A DNA stretch of 6,654 bases from Candidatus Zixiibacteriota bacterium. GTDB taxonomy: Bacteria > Zixibacteria > MSB-5A5 > RBG-16-43-9. Position 1 is the first letter of the stretch; each line of letters opens with the position of its first letter. Shown one piece after another: positions 1-6,600 of the stretch. A model generated the notes under the pieces. The model searched no databases, had not been told where the DNA came from, and was given only the letters and a program-made list of their open reading frames with translations. The DNA lies in the NCBI GenBank assembly GCA_029858245.1, contig JAOUFL010000131.1, positions 1 through 6,654 of the forward strand, in the 5' to 3' direction. A program made the translations under genes and the position numbers.

Positions 1-740
1 GATAGGCCCAGCCATCCTCTCTGGATTACGCCCCCGGACAGGAGTTTATCCTTGACTTTCAAAGCAGTATTTATCGGTATGGTGAATCCCTGGCCACGGC
101 CCAAACCGATTGAATTGATGCCGATTACTTCTCCTTTTAAGTTAACCAGGGGTCCTCCGGAGGAACCAGGGTCTATGGCTGCATCGGTTTGAATGAAATC
201 GCTGATCAATCTGGACTCTTCAGGTAAAAAGGGTATTACCCTGCCCTTGCCACTAACTATCCCAAAAGACACTGTTCTGTCGAAACCAAAAGGATTTCCC
301 ACAGCAATGACCCATTCACCTACCTCGATCTTATCAGAATCACCAAATTTGGGCACGATCAATTTTTCATCTGCTTCTATTTTGATCAAGGCCAGATCGG
401 TTTGCTTGTCAGTGCCGATCACCTCAGCCGGATACTCTAATTTATTTGTCAGAGTGACCCTTATGGATTGGGCTTCATCCACCACGTGTTCGTTAGTCAG
501 GATATAACCAGAGGGAGAGACCACCAGTCCGGAAGCCAGTGATTTATATTTAAAACTATTCGATTTCTTAACCACTTCAATGTGTATAACCGAGGGCTGA
601 ATACGGTTGGACAGGGAGATTATAACCTTCTGGAGGTCATCAAATAAATCCAGAACTTTTTTATTGTCAGAGGAAAAGGCATAAAAAAACTGGAACATAA
701 TGATGAGGGATATGGTAACTAATATAAAGCTTCTTCTCAT
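1..740 (-). CDS. HtrA/DegP-family trypsin-like serine protease, 3' end beyond the left edge
   Basis: This is a secreted or periplasmic serine endoprotease of the HtrA (Deg) family, which degrades misfolded envelope proteins. Reading in from ATG at 740-738 gives 246 residues with no stop up to the window edge. Residues 1-23 are a signal peptide: a short Arg-rich start, a hydrophobic core (FILVTISLIIMFQFFYA) and a plausible cut near Ala21-Ser23. The protease domain covers about residues 45-235. The triad is His85 (LTNEHVV), Asp115 (QTDLALIK) and Ser194 (DPGSSGGPL). The usual GNSGG is GSSGG here, with the nucleophile kept. The visible part ends at RGWLGL, the usual first strand of an HtrA PDZ domain, so at least one PDZ domain probably lies outside the window. 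It lacks the long N-terminal acidic/aromatic loop of its divergent neighbour. AGGAGT at 753-748, seven bases from ATG, supports this start. The family assignment is firm; the number of PDZ domains and the subfamily are unknown. Confidence 0.93.
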   Translation of the reverse strand, partial: MRRSFILVTISLIIMFQFFYAFSSDNKKVLDLFDDLQKVIISLSNRIQPSVIHIEVVKKSNSFKYKSLASGLVVSPSGYILTNEHVVDEAQSIRVTLTNKLEYPAEVIGTDKQTDLALIKIEADEKLIVPKFGDSDKIEVGEWVIAVGNPFGFDRTVSFGIVSGKGRVIPFLPEESRLISDFIQTDAAIDPGSSGGPLVNLKGEVIGINSIGLGRGQGFTIPINTALKVKDKLLSGGVIQRGWLGL

Positions 741-768
741 TATGGTTACTCCTAATAAGGTGAATCTT

Positions 769-796
769 ATTATATGACAACAAGAGATAAGGTCAA
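769..796 (-). promoter_or_regulatory. Sigma-70 promoter for the leftward protease
   Basis: On the minus strand a -35 box TTGACC (796-791, 5/6 to consensus) is followed after 16 nt by a perfect TATAAT -10 box (774-769). Transcription would start near 762. This gives a leader of roughly 22 nt that holds the AGGAGT ribosome site at 753-748 and the ATG at 740. Position, strand and spacing all agree, so I consider it a likely housekeeping promoter; it is untested. Confidence 0.72.
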
Positions 797-930
797 GTAA
801 AAAAGTTGAACATTTTTATAAAATTTGCGTATTAATATTAAGTATAACTGTGAGAAAATGAAGATAAGATTTTATACAACAAGAAGATACAAATTAAAAT
901 TAACTTTTAAAAAGTAGTAAATTATTTATA

Positions 931-958
931 TTGACAAAAAACTTTTTTTAATTATTAT
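931..958 (+). promoter_or_regulatory. Sigma-70 promoter for the htrA-rpoD unit
   Basis: A perfect -35 box TTGACA (931-936), a 16-nt spacer and TATTAT (953-958, 5/6 to TATAAT) lie just upstream of htrA. The predicted start is near 965, leaving a leader of only about 20 nt with the strong Shine-Dalgarno AAAGGAGA at 973-980, five bases before ATG at 986. It is the only good promoter seen for the plus-strand genes, so it probably also drives the downstream sigma factor gene. Confidence 0.75.
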
Positions 959-985
959 GTAGATTTACATCGAAAGGAGAGTTTT

Positions 986-2521
986 ATGGGTAACTCCAGA
1001 CTTAACCTCAGGAGTAAGGATTTTTTGTTATATGCCCTTTTTGCCTTTTTATTTATTTTAGTGGGGATTTTGATAGCCTCTAATTTGAATTTCTCCAACG
1101 CTTCCAGTGCAGTTGAGAAACCCAATACCCCAAGAGCTGCTAAAGAAGCCGGAATATTCACTAAGGAAAGCCCCTTTGTAGAAGTGGCAGAAATAGTTAG
1201 CCCTGCTGTAGTTAACATAAGTGCAGAAAAAGTTTCAGAGAGAAAGTATCAGGACTTTTTTCCTTTTGACGATGAATTTTTTCGCAGATTTTTCGGGGGA
1301 ATTCCTCAACCGGGATCTCCCCAGAAGTATAAAAATTATAGCCTGGGCTCAGGATTTATATTCGATCAGAACGGGTATATTCTGACCAATAACCATGTGG
1401 TATCAGATGCGGATAAGATCATAGTTAAACTGGCAAACGGAACTGAATACAAAGCTAAAATAGTCGGCACAGATAAAGAGACCGATATCGCGGTAATAAA
1501 AATAGAAAATAAAAAAGCTTTACCCACAGTAGAATTTGGCGATTCAGACGCTATGCGGGTAGGTGATTGGGTAATCGCCATAGGAAATCCGTTTCCCCAA
1601 TTAGGCTTGGACCGGACAGTAACGGTTGGGGTGGTAAGTGCTAAGGGAAGGAGGGGTTTACATTTTGGAGGTGAGGGTGATCCGGCATACCAGAGCTACA
1701 TTCAGACCGATGCAGCTATTAATCCGGGGAATAGCGGTGGTCCACTGGTAGATATAGAAGGTAAAGTTATCGGGATAAATGCCGCTATTACCAATCCAAC
1801 CGGTCAGAGCTTCAACATAGGTATAGGTTTTGCCATTCCGATAAATCTGGCAAAGTCAGTCCTGTCAGATCTGATGGAGGGGAAAGAGGTCTCCAGGGGA
1901 TATTTAGGTGTAGTGGTTACTGATGTCTCTGAGGATTTAAAAGATGCTTTAGACCTTCCCGTAACTGAAGGTGCACTGGTTCAACAGGTACAACCGAATA
2001 CCCCTGCCTCAAAAGCTGGCATTAAAACCGGGGATCTGATTTTGGATATCAACGGGACTAAAATAGCAGATGCGAACCAACTGACGTTTATGGTTGCAAG
2101 AATCGAACCGGGTAAAACAGTTAAAGTAGGGGTTCTTAGAGATAAAAAGAAATTAATGCTGGAAGTAAAATTAGATGAGAGGAAAAAATTCTTAGCCACC
2201 ACCGGGGGAAAACCGGTTGAAGAAGAGAAGGAAAAGAACTGGCTGGGGCTTGAGGTTGAAACAGCAACCGAAGAGCTGGCAAATCGGTTCAACGTAGAAT
2301 ATAAGAAAGGTGTGATAGTTACCGGCATAGAAGCGGAAAGTAAAGCCGGGGAGAGCGGGTTTCTGCCCGGGGATATAATTCTGGAGATCGGCAGGAAGAG
2401 CGTTTTGAATAAGGAAGAGTACTATAAAATAATCAACAGCTTAAAAGGCAGAGAAAAAGCTATAGCCTTTTTAATCAATAGAGGCGGTAATACATTTTAT
2501 CTGGCAGTAAAACCTGAATAG
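986..2521 (+). CDS. htrA: HtrA/DegP-type serine endoprotease with two PDZ domains, membrane-anchored
   Basis: This complete 511-residue protease/chaperone of the Do (DegP/DegQ) family acts in the periplasm or envelope on unfolded proteins. A hydrophobic segment at residues 13-31 after a basic N-terminus is a signal anchor; cleavage near the SNASSA stretch (37-42) is a less likely alternative. Residues 86-118 form the Phe- and acid-rich LA-type loop (FFPFDDEFFRRFFGG) typical of DegP. The protease domain (about 65-300) has His137 (LTNNHVV), Asp167 (KETDIAVIK) and Ser250 (NPGNSGGPL), so it should be active. PDZ1 covers about 303-397 (begins RGYLGV), a charged linker about 398-417 and PDZ2 about 418-511 (begins NWLGLEV). 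Between GNPF and LDRTV it carries extra residues (GNPFPQLGLDRT) where most relatives have GNPFGLDRT. The start at ATG 986 is set by AAAGGAGA at 973-980. The rpoD-like gene follows after 14 bases. Confidence 0.96.
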   Translation: MGNSRLNLRSKDFLLYALFAFLFILVGILIASNLNFSNASSAVEKPNTPRAAKEAGIFTKESPFVEVAEIVSPAVVNISAEKVSERKYQDFFPFDDEFFRRFFGGIPQPGSPQKYKNYSLGSGFIFDQNGYILTNNHVVSDADKIIVKLANGTEYKAKIVGTDKETDIAVIKIENKKALPTVEFGDSDAMRVGDWVIAIGNPFPQLGLDRTVTVGVVSAKGRRGLHFGGEGDPAYQSYIQTDAAINPGNSGGPLVDIEGKVIGINAAITNPTGQSFNIGIGFAIPINLAKSVLSDLMEGKEVSRGYLGVVVTDVSEDLKDALDLPVTEGALVQQVQPNTPASKAGIKTGDLILDINGTKIADANQLTFMVARIEPGKTVKVGVLRDKKKLMLEVKLDERKKFLATTGGKPVEEEKEKNWLGLEVETATEELANRFNVEYKKGVIVTGIEAESKAGESGFLPGDIILEIGRKSVLNKEEYYKIINSLKGREKAIAFLINRGGNTFYLAVKPE

Positions 2522-2538
2522 AAAGGAGTTATTCCTTG
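2522..2538 (+). promoter_or_regulatory. Shine-Dalgarno and TTG start of the sigma factor gene
   Basis: AAAGGAG at 2522-2528 starts immediately after the htrA stop codon (2519-2521) and lies seven bases before TTG at 2536. No in-frame ATG gives a full-length N-terminus: region 1.2 begins only about 13 residues in. The TTG is therefore the supported initiation codon. A separate strong ribosome site in a 14-base gap indicates coupled transcription with independent loading of ribosomes. Confidence 0.85.
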
Positions 2539-3390
2539 GCGAAAAGCTCAAAAAGATATAGGGACGAGGACAAATCCCTGGATCTTTATTTGAGAGAGAT
2601 AGGGGAAACTCCCCTGATCACAGCAGATGAAGAGGTTGAATTAGCTAAGAGGATCAAGAATGGTGATCATTCTGCTTTAGAAAAGCTGACCAAGGCAAAT
2701 CTTAGATTTGTGGTCAGCGTAGCAAAGCAGTATCAAAATCAGGGTCTATCCTTAGCTGATTTAATCAACGAGGGGAATATCGGCTTGATCAAAGCGGCAA
2801 AGAGGTTTGACGAAACCAGGGGGTTCAAATTTATATCCTATGCGGTCTGGTGGATAAGACAGGCGATACTGCAGGCTCTGGCTGAGCAGTCCAGAATCGT
2901 AAGGCTTCCCTTGAATCGGGTGGGAACCCTACATAAGATAGGGAAGGTCTCCAGCTCGCTGGAGCAGGAATATGGCAGGGAGCCGAGCCCGGACGAGATC
3001 GCCAAGGAACTTGCGCTTACTACCCTGGAGGTTTCCGATACCCTGAAGATCTCCAATACTCACCTCTCTTTAGACGCACCTTTTTCTTCCTCGGAGGACA
3101 ATTGCCTGATGGATGTTTTGGAGGATGAGCTTCAGCCGGCACCGGATGGTGCATTACTGGATGAATCCCTGAGGGTGGAGATCAGCAGGGCATTGAGAAC
3201 CCTGTCTCCTCGCGAGGCACAGGTTATCAACCTTTACTTCGGATTGACTCATGAGAAACCCTTAACCCTGGAGGAGATCGGAGTCAGGTTTGGCTTGACC
3301 CGCGAAAGGGTCAGGCAGATAAAGGAAAAAGCCATAAGAAGACTCAGGCATGCCTCCAGAAGCAAAACCTTGAGGGCTTATCTGCATTAA
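2536..3390 (+). CDS. rpoD: RNA polymerase sigma-70 factor, primary (RpoD/SigA) type
   Basis: This 284-residue protein is a group 1 (or very close group 2) sigma-70 factor that directs RNA polymerase to -10/-35 promoters. Region 1.2 is at about 14-44 (SLDLYLREIGETPLITADEE). Region 2 is at about 45-120 and includes the core-binding part ADLINEGNIGLIKAAKRFD and the -10-melting helix SYAVWWIRQAILQA (101-114). Region 3 is at about 121-175, the 3.2 linker at about 176-205 (LSLDAPF), and region 4 at about 215-280 with the -35-reading helix GLTRERVRQIKEKAIRRLR (253-271). The acidic region 1.1 and the non-conserved insert of proteobacterial RpoD are absent, as in Bacteroidetes/FCB primary sigma factors of about 285 aa. 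It starts with TTG and follows htrA by 14 bases, with no separate promoter seen. Without the rest of the genome I cannot exclude a second primary-like sigma factor. Confidence 0.93.
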   Translation: MAKSSKRYRDEDKSLDLYLREIGETPLITADEEVELAKRIKNGDHSALEKLTKANLRFVVSVAKQYQNQGLSLADLINEGNIGLIKAAKRFDETRGFKFISYAVWWIRQAILQALAEQSRIVRLPLNRVGTLHKIGKVSSSLEQEYGREPSPDEIAKELALTTLEVSDTLKISNTHLSLDAPFSSSEDNCLMDVLEDELQPAPDGALLDESLRVEISRALRTLSPREAQVINLYFGLTHEKPLTLEEIGVRFGLTRERVRQIKEKAIRRLRHASRSKTLRAYLH

Positions 3391-3413
3391 AAAAATAAAA
3401 TTTTAAAAAGCTT

Positions 3414-3454
3414 AAAGCTGGTGCAATGTGTGTGAACGTTGCACCAGCTTTTTT
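3414..3454 (+). terminator. Rho-independent terminator of the htrA-rpoD unit
   Basis: A perfect 13-bp stem pairs 3414-3426 (AAAGCTGGTGCAA) with 3439-3451 (TTGCACCAGCTTT). A G-T wobble and two more pairs extend it to leave a 6-base loop at 3430-3435. The 3' arm runs into six T residues (3449-3454). It starts 23 bases after the sigma factor stop codon. On the other strand the T-run is displaced by several bases after the stem, so leftward termination here would be weaker. Confidence 0.93.
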
Positions 3455-3607
3455 ATTAGATAACCAGGGACTAAAGGAGTATCAAGTGTCCAGGGATGGA
3501 AGGGACGATAATCAAAATTACTTGTCAAGCGGAATATATTTTCATAAAATTGATACTAATAAGAACAGTGAGTGAAGAGACTTATTTTAGTGAAATAAAA
3601 GAAGAAA

Positions 3608-3628
3608 AAGGACGTTTTTTAAATCCTT
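3608..3628 (-). terminator. Weak possible terminator of the large secreted protein gene
   Basis: On the minus strand, just after the TGA stop (3637-3635), AAGGA (3628-3624) can pair with TCCTT (3612-3608) across an 11-base loop, followed by TTTTTCTT. The stem is only 5 bp and AT-biased, so this is a tentative call. Confidence 0.35.
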
Positions 3629-3634
3629 GATAGC

Positions 3635-6600
3635 TCACTGCGGACAGGAAGACGGTCCGCCTCGGAAAAGGTAATTTATCAGATAAACCACATCCGAAAC
3701 CGTTACCTGTGAATCGCAGTTGGCATCTCCTGCTTTGTAACAGGAAGTCGGTGGCGGTCCCTTTTTAAAAAGGTAATTTATCATAAATACCACATCAGAG
3801 ACAGACACTTTTTTATCCCCGTTTAAATCTCCTCTTAGCAGGTTAACCGGAGGGGTAATCTCTATGTTAACCGTGTCTGAATCGAGGGCTCCACATCTGT
3901 CTTTAAGCTCGAAGATAAAAGTATAGACAGAATCACCAGAGGTGAGAAAACAGGTAAAACCAGCAATCGTAGTGGGGTTGATCATTGTGGTTAAAAAGAG
4001 GCATTTGGGTCCAGAGACAAGCTCCAGGCTTAAAGAGTCACCGGGGTCCGAATCTATTCCCACAAGATGATTAAAGCAAACTGTGCTGTCCTCACATAAC
4101 GCATAACTGCTGTCATCAGAAGTTAATACTGGCGGATGGTTAAATTCAATCCATATCCGGACGGTATCGGTTTTTAAAAGCCCGCATTTATCATTAACCT
4201 GGAAAATCATCAGATGCGGATTGGAAAGAGTATCAGATTCCTCTGGATGCCAGACAAAAATCCCATACAGCGAATCTGTTCCAATTATGGGCTCCTGAGG
4301 TTTCAATTCTCCTTCAAGGGAAAGCTTGGTTAAGCTTAAGGAATCACCCGGGTCATATGGGAAAATTTCAAAATAGACAGAATCACCAGGGAAACATAGT
4401 TTATAAGAGGTTTCAGCAGGTAGAATTAATACAGGAGCCTGATTAAGACGGACAGTCAGGTTTAAAGTATCCTGAGCAAAAGCTCCGCACCGGTCCTGTG
4501 CCTGGAAGATGAAAACATAGTTGGAATCATTGGATAAAGGTACAAAACAGCATAATCCAGAGCCTGGATCAAACTCTCCAGGACCGCTTAATTTCTGAAT
4601 AATAACCGAATCGTTGACATCTGAATCTATAGCGGAGATCTGGTTAAAACAGATAGTCTCTACCGCACACAAATTATAATCCGTATCAGCAGGCAGGGTG
4701 AGGACTGGAGTATGGTTAAAGCTAATGCTTATTAAAAGCGTATCCTCTGCTTCTTTTCCACAGGAATCAGTTAGTCTGAAGATAATCGGATGGGGATTAT
4801 CTAAGGTATCAGAATATTCAGGCTTCCACAGGAAATTGGCTGAAATTGGAGATATTCCAGAGATCGGATTAGCAGGCAAAAGCTCTCCTTTTGAAAAGAT
4901 TTTTTCTAAACTGAGAGTCTCGCCTGTATCGGAATCTTCTCCGGTTACAGTTACGTATATGGAATCGCCAACATTACACAGCAAGGTATCTATATCTCCA
5001 GGTAAATTTAAGATAGGACTTTGATTTAAACGAATGTGAACATAAGAGCTTTCCTCATCAAATGCTCCACTGAAATCGGTGACCCTGAAAACGAAAAGAT
5101 AGGTCGAGTCTAAATCTTGAGGAATAAAGCAATGCAGGGCATTTAAGGGAGAAGTGCCAGGCATTATATTAAAATTGCCAGGTCCTGAGAGCTTTTCGAT
5201 GGTCAAAACCTCAGCAGAGTCGGGGTCAGTTGCCAGCAGGTTAAAGCAGACAGATTCTGGTTCACATAAAGCAAACGAAGTGTCCTGAAGAGTTAAGGCT
5301 GGAGGATGATTTATAGGCTCAGGCTCTCCCGGAACTACCATCAGCTTATCGAATTTTCGGTTTTTATTAGCAGTCCAGTACATCGGAACTTTTACATTCC
5401 CGTACCCGGACCATTCCGGTTGAACCTCAATGATATTGCTGTCTTTCTGAGTCTCCAGTCGGGTAGTTCCGTTGATTACAACATCCAGGCTCTCGGATTC
5501 AAAGCAGTTAAAGGTTAGATAATAAAGCTCTTCCGGGTCAGGGATATGAGAACCCCAGGACCAATCTTTCAAAGAGGTGATATTTAAGGTCCTTTTACCG
5601 TTTATATATTCAACCTTAATCTGGGCAAAGGCTGCCGCAGCTTGCTGGTTCAAGATCTCCTTGGTATTGGGAATCCATAAACCCAGGCTGTCCTTTAGCT
5701 GGTGCACTGCGCGAATCGAGTCGATGCTGGCAGGGGTTAAACCGTTATTTCTCCCGAAATGGGTGTAATAAATATATATATGCCAATTGTTGGTTACAGA
5801 GTTAGCTATGGCTGTATTGAACCAGTTGTAGGTTTGTTCAGGTACTGCTGAATTCCAATTGCCATTACGTTTGAATCTATAAAATCTGGTGATTCCATCA
5901 GGAAAGGTATTAGGTTGAAAAACCACCTGCGCCACATTCAGGCTATCTGATATTGAGCGAATATCATAATAAGATAGATACCAGTTCTCCTGCAAGGCAG
6001 CATCCCAGTTGAACTTGAAATTATTAGGTGCAAAGGTCTTAGTAACATGGTAATAAGGTGTTCCCGGATCTGCTCCATAATTTAGGGTATTGATATAATT
6101 CCCACTATGGCTTGTCCATACTCCAGCTTTGTAGATTTTCTCGAGTCCATGGTTCTGCATGTAGTTTAAAGCCTTAAAAACATGAGAGGAATCAAGACCT
6201 GGTCCACCGCTATATCCAGTATGACCTACGGTGTGCATACTGGCTATCCAGCCCCTTTGTATCCAGGAATCCAAGCTATCTCCCCAATACCGGCTAAGCG
6301 TATCTGCTCCATGAAAATAAAAGGGTATTTGTTCTCCAAAGGTTCCCAGACTATCTTCTATTTCCTTTCCAGTATTCCAAAACCAGAGCATACCCGCAGC
6401 TATTTTACCATTGACTCCCTTACCCCATCTACCACCCACCTCCTCACCTGTCTGCAGGAATCTGCCTAAGCTGTCCATATAACTGGGAGCGGAGGTATAA
6501 TCTATGTCACTATCAATGGTCATAACGCCTTTGTAATTCCAGGGTAGTCTTCTTATTGCAACCAGGGAGTATTTATCTTTAATAGTCAGAAAATTTAAAT

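Larger units (their letters stand above)
741..985. other. Divergent AT-rich intergenic region between two HtrA genes
   Basis: These 245 bases separate the divergent start codons. They are strongly AT-rich and hold no credible ORF. One sigma-70-like promoter sits close to each gene. The roughly 130 bases between the two promoters have runs of A and T and a perfect 10-bp palindrome TTAATATTAA at 832-841, which could be a small operator but is also easy to get by chance in such AT-rich DNA. I saw no CIRCE element and no sigma-E-type GGAACTT/TCAAA promoter, so a classical heat-shock or envelope-stress signature is not visible. Confidence 0.6.
3391..3634. other. Spacer between convergent genes
   Basis: These 244 bases separate the convergent stop codons of the sigma factor and the large secreted protein. 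They contain the strong rightward terminator (3414-3454) and a weak leftward hairpin (3608-3628). The remaining stretch, about 3456-3605, shows no convincing ORF, tRNA or repeat. Confidence 0.6.

Noticed and set aside
193..507. Plus-strand ORF of 104 codons
   Set aside because: It lies opposite the HtrA-type protease, which has a full catalytic triad, signal peptide, ribosome site and promoter; the plus-strand product is low-complexity Ser/Thr-rich with no ribosome site.
806..835. Possible second rightward promoter TTGAAC with TATTAA 18 nt later
   Set aside because: Weak match in very AT-rich DNA; the promoter at 931-958 is much better and correctly placed.
741..985. CIRCE or sigma-E-type heat-shock control of the htrA genes
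   Set aside because: No TTAGCACTC-N9-GAGTGCTAA inverted repeat and no GGAACTT/TCAAA pair was found.
955..1218. Minus-strand ORF of 87 codons overlapping the start of htrA
   Set aside because: Antisense shadow of the htrA N-terminus; it would also run across the htrA ribosome site and has no recognisable domain.
1981..2328. Minus-strand ORF of 115 codons inside htrA
   Set aside because: Antisense shadow of the PDZ1-linker-PDZ2 region; Ser/Phe-rich translation typical of reverse reading of Lys/Glu-rich coding DNA.
3522..3549. Possible plus-strand promoter TTGTCA followed by CATAAA/ATAAAA in the convergent spacer
   Set aside because: Spacing and -10 match are poor, and no plus-strand gene or RNA structure follows it.
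3456..3605. Small RNA or tRNA in the spacer between convergent genes
   Set aside because: No cloverleaf, no strong internal hairpin with T-tract and no paired promoter and terminator were seen.
4698..5024. Plus-strand ORF of 108 codons
   Set aside because: Opposite strand of repeat B1 in the large secreted protein, whose frame is supported by repeat conservation.
6182..6469. Plus-strand ORF of 95 codons
   Set aside because: Opposite strand of the deacetylase-like domain; no ribosome site or domain.
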